DNA of 8,410 nucleotides from Thermoleophilia bacterium (lineage in GTDB: Bacteria > Actinomycetota > Thermoleophilia > Gaiellales > Gaiellaceae), in assembly GCA_013362295.1 (NCBI GenBank), contig JABFWJ010000252.1, forward strand, positions 1 through 8,410. The letters are read 5' to 3'. The notes under the pieces were generated by a model. That model worked only from the letters and a program-made list of their open reading frames with translations, was not told where the DNA came from and made no database searches. The position numbers and the translations under genes are program-made. This document shows positions 1-6,068 of this stretch, piece by piece; position 1 is the stretch's first letter, and every line of letters begins with the position of its first letter.

Positions 1-21
1 CAAGCGGCCGCGGCTCGGAGC

Positions 22-27
22 TAGTCT
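22..27 (+). promoter_or_regulatory. Putative -10 element of a leaderless promoter for the response regulator
   Basis: The hexamer TAGTCT fits the TANNNT pattern of housekeeping-sigma -10 elements. Exactly six bases (GGATTC) separate it from the GTG at 34, so transcription would begin at the start codon. The only Shine-Dalgarno-like string, GGAG at 17-20, lies 13 nt from the start, too far to be convincing. The -35 region would fall at or beyond the window edge. The same geometry recurs at three other gene starts in this window. Confidence 0.5.
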
Positions 28-33
28 GGATTC

Positions 34-702
34 GTGACCGGTCCGAGAGTGATGGTGGTCGAAGACGACGTCGAGCTGCGGGGCGTCCTGCTGCGTGGGC
101 TGCAGGAAGAAGGCTTCGAGGCGGTCGGGGCCGGAACGGGGGCGGAGCTGCTCGAGCGGTACGAGCCCGAGTCGCCCGATCTGCTGATCGTGGACATCGG
201 GCTGCCGGACACTGACGGCCGTGACGTCGTGCAGGCGCTACGCGCGCAGGGTGTCTCGCTGCCGATTCTCTTCCTCACCGCGCGTGATGCGTTGACCGAC
301 CGCGTGACCGGCTTCAGCGCCGGCGGCGACGACTATCTGACGAAGCCGTTCGCGTTCGCCGAGCTCGCCGCTCGGCTGAACGCGCTGATGCGCCGCTCGG
401 GTGCCGATACCTCGATCCAGGCGGGGAGCCTGAAGCTCGATCCGGTCGCCCACGTCGCGTCGGCGGAGGGCCACAAGGTGCCGTTGACGCCAACCGAGTT
501 CCGCCTGCTCGCCAAGCTCATCGCAAACCGGGGTGCGACGGTGCGGAGGCGGGACCTCGTGCGCACGGGCTGGCCGCACGGCGCCCGCGTGCGCGACAAC
601 ACGCTCGACGCGTATGTCGCGCGCCTGCGCAAGAAGCTCGGCGAGCTTCCGGATACACCCAACATCACGACCGTGCACGGCGTCGGGTACATCCTCGAGT
701 GA
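34..702 (+). CDS. OmpR/PhoB-family two-component response regulator
   Basis: A DNA-binding response regulator of 222 residues, the usual length for the OmpR/PhoB family. The receiver domain covers about residues 5-120. It has the acidic pair D11-D12, the phosphoacceptor D54 in LLIVDIGLPD, the switch residues T82 and Y101, and K104 in the conserved KPF motif. A winged-helix effector domain covers about residues 126-222, with the LTPTEFRLL start and the recognition-helix region NTLDAYVARLRKKLG, and ends in the typical GVGYILE. Phosphorylation of D54 by the partner kinase should control DNA binding to target promoters in the cytoplasm. The start is GTG at 34; an in-frame ATG at 52 (residue 7) would still keep the acidic pair. 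The stop overlaps the kinase start by four bases (GTGA), so the two are co-transcribed and probably translationally coupled. The regulon cannot be read from the sequence. Confidence 0.96.
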   Translation: MTGPRVMVVEDDVELRGVLLRGLQEEGFEAVGAGTGAELLERYEPESPDLLIVDIGLPDTDGRDVVQALRAQGVSLPILFLTARDALTDRVTGFSAGGDDYLTKPFAFAELAARLNALMRRSGADTSIQAGSLKLDPVAHVASAEGHKVPLTPTEFRLLAKLIANRGATVRRRDLVRTGWPHGARVRDNTLDAYVARLRKKLGELPDTPNITTVHGVGYILE

Positions 703-2042
703 GGCGGTCGCTACGCGTCCGCGGTGTCCGCACGCGGCTGCTGCTCGTCGTCGTGGGTGCGCTCGCCGTCGCGCTCGGCCTCGCAACGATCGGGTTCAAC
801 GTGCTGCTCGCGAGTGCGGCGTCTCGCGACGCGAACACGTTGTTGCGGTCGCGCGCTGCGACGGAGCTCGCGGAGATCCGGGTTGCAGCCGGCGGGTTCA
901 CGATCTCCGATACGCATATCGACCCGATCGGCGACAACCGTGTGTGGATCTTCCGCGGCCAGCAGGCGCTTGCGGAACCACGCGCGCGGGCGGAGACCGC
1001 GCTGGCAGCGCGTGCCCTGGCGACCGGGCCGCGGCGGTTCCTCGACGTCCCGCACTCCGAGGAGCGGCTCCTTGCCGTGCCGATCAACAGCCGGGGACGC
1101 CGCGTCGGGACGCTGGTCACCGGCATCTCGCTCGTCCCCTATCACCACACACAGCGCAACGCGCTGATCTTCTCGCTGACGCTCTTCCTGCTCGTGCTCG
1201 CGTGTGCGACGGTCGCCGCGTGGTGGTTGCTTCGCTCCGCGTTGCGTCCTGTCTCGGAGATGACCGAGCAGGCCGCGACCTGGAGCGAGGAGGATCTCGA
1301 CCGGCGGTTCGCCGCCGGCGAGCCGCACGACGAGCTGACGAGGCTCGCGGGCACGCTCGACGGCCTCCTCGACCGGCTGGCCGCCAGTCTCCGGCACGAG
1401 CGCCGCTTCTCGGCCGAGATCTCGCACGAGCTGCGCACGCCACTCGCGAAGCTCATGGCCGAGGCCGAGCTGGCGCTGCGACGCGAGCGCTCCGAGTCCG
1501 ACTACCGCGAGAGTCTCGAGGCGGTGCTCGGCAACGCGCGGCAAATCGAGCGCATCGTCGAGACGCTCGTCACCGCGGCGCAGCACGGTGCGCAACCGCA
1601 GGGCGTCGCCAACGCGGTCGAGGTTGCCGAGGCGGTCGTCGCCGCCTACAGCGACGATGCGACGTCGCGCGGCGTCGACCTCCGGCTCGACGGCGCGTCG
1701 GAGCGCGTGCGCGTCGGCGTCGACCGCGAGATCGCCGAGCGGATCCTCCATCCGGTCGTCGAGAACGCTCTGCGCTACGGACGCGGCGAGGTGCGCGTGC
1801 GGGTCGCGCGCAACGGCTCAGCGGTGCTATTCGACGTCGACGACAACGGGCCGGGCGTCACCGCCGAGGAGCACGAGGTGATCTTCGAGCCGGCCGTCCG
1901 CGGCAGCGCGGGCAACTCGACGCAGAGCGGCGCCGGGCTCGGCCTCGCGCTCTCCCGCCGTCTCGCGCGCGCCGTCTCGGGTGACGTCGAGGCCCATCCG
2001 GGAGTGCGCGGGCACTTCGTCGTCAGGCTTCCTGCCGCGTAG
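699..2042 (+). CDS. HAMP-domain sensor histidine kinase
   Basis: A membrane-bound sensor kinase of 447 residues that should autophosphorylate and pass phosphate to the regulator encoded just upstream. Transmembrane segment 1 is at about residues 13-38, followed by an extracytoplasmic sensor region (about 40-154) with no recognised ligand-binding fold. Segment 2 is at about 155-178 and a HAMP linker at 179-231. The dimerisation/phosphoacceptor domain has H243 in SHELRTPLAK; the ExxT pattern after the histidine is the usual phosphatase signature. The ATPase domain carries the N box with N356 (HPVVENALRY), the G1 box DNGPG (382-386), the F box FEP (396-398) and the G2 box GAGLGL (411-416), so catalysis looks intact. 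The start is GTG at 699, embedded in the regulator's stop as GTGA. The last 20 bp overlap the tail of the convergent small membrane-protein gene. The signal sensed is unknown. Confidence 0.95.
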   Translation: MRRSLRVRGVRTRLLLVVVGALAVALGLATIGFNVLLASAASRDANTLLRSRAATELAEIRVAAGGFTISDTHIDPIGDNRVWIFRGQQALAEPRARAETALAARALATGPRRFLDVPHSEERLLAVPINSRGRRVGTLVTGISLVPYHHTQRNALIFSLTLFLLVLACATVAAWWLLRSALRPVSEMTEQAATWSEEDLDRRFAAGEPHDELTRLAGTLDGLLDRLAASLRHERRFSAEISHELRTPLAKLMAEAELALRRERSESDYRESLEAVLGNARQIERIVETLVTAAQHGAQPQGVANAVEVAEAVVAAYSDDATSRGVDLRLDGASERVRVGVDREIAERILHPVVENALRYGRGEVRVRVARNGSAVLFDVDDNGPGVTAEEHEVIFEPAVRGSAGNSTQSGAGLGLALSRRLARAVSGDVEAHPGVRGHFVVRLPAA

Positions 2043-2211
2043 CGCGCACGAGCGACAGCGCGAGCACGAGCGCGACGACGATCGGCAGCACCCACCACGC
2101 AGACAACGCCGCCGTCAGCGCCAGGCCGATCACGACGCCTGCGGCCGAGACCCAGTCGTCCCCGACGACGAAGTTCCACCAGAACTGCGCGAAGCCCTTC
2201 AGGCGGCTCAT
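2023..2211 (-). CDS. Small two-helix membrane protein (62 aa), coupled to the COG4280-like gene
   Basis: The 62-residue product begins with a short amphipathic stretch rich in aromatics (FAQFWWNFVVGDDW, residues 7-20). Two hydrophobic segments follow (about 21-38 and 40-56) and then a basic tail, so it probably lies in the cytoplasmic membrane. The ATG overlaps the upstream gene's TGA as ATGA (2208-2211), a strong sign of translational coupling and real expression. A weak GGAG lies 11 nt upstream inside the preceding gene. The 3' end overlaps the last 20 bp of the convergent histidine kinase gene. I recognise no enzymatic domain. From the coupling I infer that it is an accessory subunit or stabiliser of the larger membrane protein, but no function is shown. 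Confidence 0.8.
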   Translation of the reverse strand: MSRLKGFAQFWWNFVVGDDWVSAAGVVIGLALTAALSAWWVLPIVVALVLALSLVRATRQEA

Positions 2212-2951
2212 GCCGGCACCGGCTCCGCGCGCCGGCGACGCCGCAGCAGCGCGACCATCGTCGCCGAGAGGAGCAGCACGAACGCGAGCACGCCGAGGAT
2301 CGCGGCGTCCTCGCCCGGCCACTCGGCGCCGGCGCCCTCGGCGCCCCAGAAGATTCCGAACGTCGTCAGCATCGCGCCGACCGCGAACTTCAGCGTGTTC
2401 TCGGGCACACGCGCGAGCGGGCGGCGCGCAAGCACGCCGACAACGCCGACGAGCACCACGGCGCCGGCCGCGCCGACCGCGGCCAGCGGGATGTTCTTCT
2501 GCGCGCTGCCGAACGTCAGGACGATGAACGCGACCTCGAGCCCTTCGAGGAACACGCCTTTGAACGAGAGGGTGAACCCGTACCAGTCGATGCCTGCGCG
2601 GTCCTCGTGCGGCGCGAGTTCTGCGTCGCGCAGCTGGCGCGCGAACGCCGCGTCCTCGTCGTGCAGCGGCTTGTACCCGCTCGCGCGCAGGATCGCCTTG
2701 CGCAGCCACTGCAAGCCGAACGCGAGCAGCAGGCCGCCCACGACGAGCCTCAGCGCGTCGATGGGCACGAGAGTGAGTGCCGGCCCGAGCGCAGCGACGA
2801 CGACCGCGAGCGCGAGCGTCGCGGCGCCGACGCCGATCAGCGACGAGCGCCACCCGCGCGTCAGTCCCGCGGCGAGCACGATCGTCAGCGCCTCGACCAT
2901 TTCGACCGCGCTGGCGAGGAACGCCGACAGCAGGAGCAGCGCGTCGTTCAC
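2208..2951 (-). CDS. COG4280-like polytopic membrane protein with two ExxE motifs; possible cation transporter
   Basis: A 247-residue integral membrane protein with about seven hydrophobic segments (roughly 5-30, 38-60, 62-84, 131-150, 154-176, 184-203, 216-236) and a charged cytoplasmic-type loop at about 92-122. It resembles the uncharacterised membrane proteins grouped as COG4280. Two similar acidic motifs sit inside helices, EMVEA at 17-21 and EGLEV at 136-140. This spacing is reminiscent of the REGLE iron-binding motif of FTR1 permeases and of the duplicated acidic motifs of UPF0016/GDT1 cation exchangers. Metal or cation transport is therefore a reasonable inference, not a demonstration. 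The basic tail RRRRR (237-241) suggests a cytoplasmic C-terminus. The start is GTG at 2951 with no Shine-Dalgarno but a -10-like hexamer six bases upstream. The gene is divergent from proC and is followed by a coupled 62-residue membrane protein. Confidence 0.85.
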   Translation of the reverse strand: MNDALLLLSAFLASAVEMVEALTIVLAAGLTRGWRSSLIGVGAATLALAVVVAALGPALTLVPIDALRLVVGGLLLAFGLQWLRKAILRASGYKPLHDEDAAFARQLRDAELAPHEDRAGIDWYGFTLSFKGVFLEGLEVAFIVLTFGSAQKNIPLAAVGAAGAVVLVGVVGVLARRPLARVPENTLKFAVGAMLTTFGIFWGAEGAGAEWPGEDAAILGVLAFVLLLSATMVALLRRRRRAEPVPA

Positions 2952-2957
2952 CCGGAC

Positions 2958-2963
2958 GTTCTA
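2958..2963 (-). promoter_or_regulatory. Putative -10 element of a leaderless promoter for the COG4280-like gene
   Basis: Read on the minus strand the hexamer is TAGAAC, followed by GTCCGG and then the GTG start at 2951. The six-base spacing would place the transcription start on the start codon. There is no purine-rich ribosome site in the leader. The last base departs from TANNNT, so this is the weakest of the four matching sites. No TTGACA-like -35 is visible at the right distance. Confidence 0.35.
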
Positions 2964-3004
2964 GCGGATCGGGAAAGAGCGACGTGTTTCAGGCGGCCGT
3001 CGCG

Positions 3005-3021
3005 CTCGACTGCTGGTCGAG
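3005..3021. repeat. Inverted repeat in the divergent promoter region (6-bp arms)
   Basis: CTCGAC at 3005-3010 is mirrored by GTCGAG at 3016-3021 around a five-base spacer. It lies between the divergent COG4280-like gene and proC. Arms this short arise easily by chance in GC-rich DNA. It could be an operator half-site pair, but nothing else supports that. Confidence 0.3.
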
Positions 3022-3029
3022 TGAGCGGG

Positions 3030-3050
3030 CGGATCGCGGTCGGCGATCCG
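3030..3050. repeat. Inverted repeat just upstream of the proC -10; candidate operator
   Basis: CGGATCGC at 3030-3037 is perfectly mirrored by GCGATCCG at 3043-3050 around a five-base spacer. It ends two bases before the putative proC -10 hexamer at 3053. A dimeric repressor bound here would cover the -35 region, so an operator role is plausible. No regulator binding this sequence is known to me. Confidence 0.4.
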
Positions 3051-3052
3051 GT

Positions 3053-3058
3053 TACAGT
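3053..3058 (+). promoter_or_regulatory. Putative -10 element of a leaderless promoter for proC
   Basis: TACAGT matches TANNNT and is separated by GCGGAA (six bases) from the ATG at 3065, which would then be the transcription start. The GGAA immediately before the ATG is too close to act as a normal Shine-Dalgarno site, which favours leaderless translation. No clear -35 hexamer is present; an inverted repeat occupies that position. Confidence 0.5.
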
Positions 3059-3064
3059 GCGGAA

Positions 3065-3886
3065 ATGAGCACGCGGATCGCGATTCTCGGTGCAGGCCGC
3101 CTCGGCGAGTCGATGCTGCGCGGCTTTCTCAGCTCGGGCTGGCGATCGCCGTCCGACCTCGCCGTCACCGCGAGGCGGGAGGAGCACCTCGTCGAGCTGC
3201 GCGAGAAATACCCCGGCGTGGCGGTCGAGTTCTCGAACCCGGTTGCGCTGAAGGGTGCAGGGCTCGTGATCGTCTCGGTCAAGCCGCAGGACATGGAGGC
3301 GGTGCTCGAGGAGATCGCCGGCGTGCTCGAGCCCGACCAGACGCTCCTCTCGACGGCGGCCGGCGTGACGACTGCGTCGATCGAGGCGCACCTGCCGCCG
3401 GGCACCCGCGTGGTGCGCGCGATGCCGAATGCCCCCGCGCTCGTCCACGAAGGGATCGCCGGGATCTGCCCGGGCCACCACGCCCGTGAAGAGGACGTGG
3501 CGCTCGCGGCTGACGCTCTCGATCACCTCGGCGCCGTCGTGCGCGTCGCCGAGTACGACATGGACGCGGTCACCGCGCTCTCCGGGTCGGGTCCCGCGTA
3601 CTTCGCGTTGCTCGCGGAGGCGATGATCGAGGCCGGCCTGCTGCTCGGCCTGAGCAGGGAGGTCTCGACGCAGCTCGTCGTACAGACGATGTTCGGCAGC
3701 GCGCTGCTCCTGCGCGACGAGCATCTGCATCCGGTCGAGCTGCGCGAGAACGTCACGTCGCCGGGCGGCACGACGACACGCGCGATCCGCGAGCTGGAGC
3801 GCTCGGGCGTGCGCGCCGCGTTCCTCAACGCGATCAACGCCGCCACCGAGCGCTCGCGCGAGCTCTCCGAGCGCGTCTCGGGCTGA
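3065..3886 (+). CDS. proC: Pyrroline-5-carboxylate reductase
   Basis: This cytoplasmic enzyme reduces 1-pyrroline-5-carboxylate to L-proline with NAD(P)H, the last step of proline synthesis. The 273-residue length is normal for the family. The Rossmann dinucleotide site is ILGAGRLGES (7-16), followed by VSVKPQ (70-75) and RAMPNAP (118-124). The C-terminal dimerisation domain carries SGSGPAYF (173-180) and the family signature at about 225-240, with RENVTSPGGTT. All hallmark residues are present and the gene looks functional. I chose the ATG at 3065 because it places the first Rossmann strand at residue 5 and fits a -10-like hexamer six bases upstream. The open frame continues upstream, but with low-complexity Arg/Ala/Ser sequence typical of a shadow frame. 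It is divergent from the COG4280-like gene and convergent with the propeller gene. Confidence 0.97.
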   Translation: MSTRIAILGAGRLGESMLRGFLSSGWRSPSDLAVTARREEHLVELREKYPGVAVEFSNPVALKGAGLVIVSVKPQDMEAVLEEIAGVLEPDQTLLSTAAGVTTASIEAHLPPGTRVVRAMPNAPALVHEGIAGICPGHHAREEDVALAADALDHLGAVVRVAEYDMDAVTALSGSGPAYFALLAEAMIEAGLLLGLSREVSTQLVVQTMFGSALLLRDEHLHPVELRENVTSPGGTTTRAIRELERSGVRAAFLNAINAATERSRELSERVSG

Positions 3887-3898
3887 GCTCCGAGTGCT

Positions 3899-3931
3899 CG
3901 AATCTGGTTCGGCTACGCCGAATCAGATTCG
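3899..3931 (+). terminator. Hairpin downstream of proC; possible terminator without a U-tract
   Basis: The arms 3899-3913 and 3917-3931 pair over 15 bp around the three-base loop TAC, with a single G-U wobble (3907 with 3923) in plus-strand RNA. In minus-strand RNA the same position is a C-A mismatch, so this hairpin is best formed by the proC transcript. It begins 12 nt after the proC stop. The following sequence, GTCGCGAGG, has no U-run, so classical intrinsic termination is not supported. RNA 3'-end protection or a U-tract-independent terminator is possible. Confidence 0.55.
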
Positions 3932-3945
3932 GTCGCGAGGACGCT

Positions 3946-3976
3946 GAATCTGATTTCGCGCAGCGAAACCAGATTC
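3946..3976 (-). terminator. Hairpin downstream of the propeller gene; possible terminator without a U-tract
   Basis: The arms 3946-3959 and 3963-3976 pair over 14 bp around a three-base loop. In minus-strand RNA the only non-Watson-Crick pair is a G-U wobble (positions 3969 and 3953); in plus-strand RNA that pair is an A-C mismatch. The hairpin begins 13 nt after the propeller gene's stop at 3990, almost the same distance as the mirror hairpin after proC. There is no U-tract downstream on this strand. Confidence 0.55.
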
Positions 3977-3989
3977 GAGCCTTGTGGTC

Positions 3990-6050
3990 TTAGCGCAGGA
4001 TCCCGGTGTGCCCGAGCGAGTAGCGGCCGGGCTGCGGCCACACGCAGAGGCCGTGCGGGCCGCTGCCGACCGGGATGCGCGCGAGGAGATGTCCGGTGCG
4101 CGTGGCGATCGCGTAGACGACGCCGCTGTAGCGCCCCGACAGCCACAGCACCTTGCCGTCGGCGGACACACCGCCCATGTCCGGGCTTCCTCCGCCGGGG
4201 ATGTGCCACTTCGCCACGACCTTGCCCGTGCGGAAGCTGATCACCGAGATCGATCCCTCCCCGCGGTTCGTCGCGTACAGGTAGCGCGCGTCGCGGCTCG
4301 GATAGAGCCCATGCACGCCCGCTCCGGTGCGCACGAAGCCGGTCACCCGGAGCCGATGGCCGTCGACCTCCCACAGCCCGCCCGCGCGCATGTCCGCGAC
4401 ATAGAAGAGCCTGCCGTCGGGCGCGAGCTTCACGTCTTGCGGCATCTCGCTTCCGCCGCCCGGCAGGGTGAGCGTGCCGACGACGCGCTCGCGCCGGACG
4501 TCCACCTTCAGCAGCTGGCCCGAGAACTCGCAGCTCGCGATCAGATAGGTCTCGTCGGCGGAGAAGTCGATGTGGTCGACGCCGGCGCACGGGACGTCCA
4601 CAGACCGCTGCAGCCGGAACGTGTGGGCGTCTCGGAAGTCGAGCCGCCGGAGTCGCTCCGCCACGACGATCGCGTAGCGGCCGTCCGGGGTGAAGTACAT
4701 GTTGTACGGATCGTCGACCGGGATGTCCTTGCCGGGCCTGCCGGTGACCGGGTCGATCGGCGTGAGGCTGTTGCCGAGGTCGTTTGTCACGTACAGCCGC
4801 TTCAGGTCCCACGCCGGCACGACGTGCTGCGGCAATCCGCCGACGGCGAAATGCTCCACGATCCTGTAGGTGTGTGGATCGATGACGTCGACCGTGTCGC
4901 TGCGGCTGTTGGGGACGTAGACGAGCTCGCGGGCGTTGCGGGCGGCGGCCGCGATCCGGTTCGCGCGGTCATGCGCATACACGTCGACCGAGCTCGTCGT
5001 GCGGGGCGCCGCCGTCAGCTCCGAGATCGTCGCGACGGTGCCGGCCGGCGAGCGTCCGCCGGCAACGAGGATTCGCGAGCCGACGGCGACCGCTGCGAGG
5101 TCGGAGCGCGCGACTGCCAGCCGTCCCGCGGGCACCACGTGCCTGCGGGCGACGTCGACGGCCACGATCGCAGGCGTCGGCGTCCCGACTGCGGCGCCGC
5201 GTCCGCCGACGACGTAGACGATACCCCCGATCGCCGCCGCCGCGGCGTGCGTCGTCGCCGCGGGGAGCCGGCCGATCCTCGTCACACGACGCGTGTCCGG
5301 CGCGTAGGCGAGCACGGCGCGACTCGCGGTCCCGTTCTCGAGCGAGCCCCCCGCGATCACGAGCCGTCCGCCTGCCGCCGCCACCGCCGCGTAGCGGAGG
5401 GTCTGCGGAAGCTGCGCGACGACGCGGGCGGCGCCGCCGGGCCGGTACGCGACGATCGTGTCGAGCCAGCGCGTGCCCGTGTACCCGCCGACCACGTACG
5501 CCGTTCCGCCGATCACCGCGGCGGTCGAGTCGGAGCTCGCGGCGGGCAGCCGCCCGACGACCGACGAGCGCCCGGTCGCGCGGTCGACGCGCACGATGTC
5601 GTCCAGCTGCACGGAGCCGTTGCCGCCGCCGAACACGTAGACGGCGCCGCCGAGCGCCGCGGCGGCCGTGTCGTGGCGTACGGACGGCAGCCGGCCGAGC
5701 ACGCGTGCGCCGTGGAAGCCGGCCGAGAGCACCGAGTCGACCGACGCGTCTCTCGCATCGAGGCCGCCGAGCAGCAGGACGCCCCGTCTGCTCCGAACGT
5801 ACGACGGGTCCTGCAGCGCTGCGGGAAGCGAGCCGGTCGCCTGCTCGAAGAGCGTCCGCGGCGTGGGCTGCACCACGACCGCGGGCCTCGTCACAGTCGC
5901 GTCTTGCACCGGCGCCTTCGTGTGCGACGTCCTGCGTCCGAGCTCCGCCGCGACGGCGCCGGCGGCGAGCACGAGGAGGAGGGCGATCAGGACGCGACGG
6001 ACGACGCCTGCATCCTGACGGATGCCCCCTCGTCCGGGGGTGACTGGCAC
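3990..6050 (-). CDS. Exported or membrane-anchored double beta-propeller protein (Kelch-like plus YVTN-type)
   Basis: The 686-residue product has RR at 18-19, a hydrophobic stretch at about 20-35 (signal peptide or anchor) and a Pro/Thr-rich linker to about 66. Kelch-like blades follow: copies of a GRLP...GG-YVVGG pattern at about 118-142, 165-189, 212-235, 259-283 and 308-332, plus a degenerate first blade near 87-97. From about 374 a YVTN-type propeller has seven recognisable blades, each with a surface strand (LYVTNDLGNS, LYATNRGEGS, LWLSGRYSGV) and a DPxTG-like turn. Propellers usually act in binding; no catalytic motif is visible and the ligand is unknown. I chose the GTG at 6050; the longer open frame to an ATG at 6137 would run over the divergent phosphatase start and its N-terminus looks non-coding. 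C488 and C507 could form a disulfide outside the cell. Confidence 0.88.
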   Translation of the reverse strand: MPVTPGRGGIRQDAGVVRRVLIALLLVLAAGAVAAELGRRTSHTKAPVQDATVTRPAVVVQPTPRTLFEQATGSLPAALQDPSYVRSRRGVLLLGGLDARDASVDSVLSAGFHGARVLGRLPSVRHDTAAAALGGAVYVFGGGNGSVQLDDIVRVDRATGRSSVVGRLPAASSDSTAAVIGGTAYVVGGYTGTRWLDTIVAYRPGGAARVVAQLPQTLRYAAVAAAGGRLVIAGGSLENGTASRAVLAYAPDTRRVTRIGRLPAATTHAAAAAIGGIVYVVGGRGAAVGTPTPAIVAVDVARRHVVPAGRLAVARSDLAAVAVGSRILVAGGRSPAGTVATISELTAAPRTTSSVDVYAHDRANRIAAAARNARELVYVPNSRSDTVDVIDPHTYRIVEHFAVGGLPQHVVPAWDLKRLYVTNDLGNSLTPIDPVTGRPGKDIPVDDPYNMYFTPDGRYAIVVAERLRRLDFRDAHTFRLQRSVDVPCAGVDHIDFSADETYLIASCEFSGQLLKVDVRRERVVGTLTLPGGGSEMPQDVKLAPDGRLFYVADMRAGGLWEVDGHRLRVTGFVRTGAGVHGLYPSRDARYLYATNRGEGSISVISFRTGKVVAKWHIPGGGSPDMGGVSADGKVLWLSGRYSGVVYAIATRTGHLLARIPVGSGPHGLCVWPQPGRYSLGHTGILR

Positions 6051-6056
6051 CTGAAC

Positions 6057-6062
6057 TATTCT
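6057..6062 (+). promoter_or_regulatory. Putative -10 element for the NagD-like gene, possibly shared with the divergent propeller gene
   Basis: TATTCT is followed by CGCGAC and the GTG start at 6069, the same six-base spacing seen at three other starts. No Shine-Dalgarno is present. The same six base pairs lie at -7 to -12 from the divergent propeller start at 6050. Read on that strand they are AGAATA, or GAGAAT one base further out (four of six matches to TATAAT). One AT-rich core may therefore serve both directions. The minus-strand match is weak. Confidence 0.5.
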
Positions 6063-6068
6063 CGCGAC

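Larger units (their letters stand above)
3896..3980. repeat. 85-bp nested palindrome with 14-bp perfect terminal inverted repeats
   Basis: GCTCGAATCTGGTT at 3896-3909 is the exact reverse complement of AACCAGATTCGAGC at 3967-3980. Inside lie two adjacent palindromes (3899-3931 and 3945-3977), so four copies of a GAATCTGRTT-type arm occur in alternating orientation. The element fills most of the 103-bp gap between two convergent stop codons. It is noticeably more AT-rich than its surroundings. The layout fits a paired terminator, a REP/BIME-like extragenic palindrome, or a very small MITE-like insertion; one copy alone cannot decide. Confidence 0.85.

Noticed and set aside
17..20. GGAG as a Shine-Dalgarno for the response regulator.
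   Set aside because: It lies 13 nt from the GTG start and 31 nt from the alternative ATG at 52, too far for normal use; the leaderless geometry explains the start better.
533..1984. A plus-strand open frame overlapping the regulator and kinase genes.
   Set aside because: Arg/Ala-rich shadow frame; the true frames carry all receiver and kinase motifs.
6025..6040. CCCCC and GGGGG inverted arms around six bases, near the divergent promoters.
   Set aside because: Homopolymer arms of five bases are common by chance in such GC-rich DNA, and they fall in the first codons of the propeller gene. No independent support for a regulatory role.
3984..6068. A plus-strand open frame of about 695 codons antisense to the propeller gene and continuous with the phosphatase frame.
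   Set aside because: Composition is dominated by Arg, Ala, Asp, Gly and Pro without domains, as expected when G/C-biased third positions remove stops from an antisense frame. The minus strand encodes clear propeller repeats.
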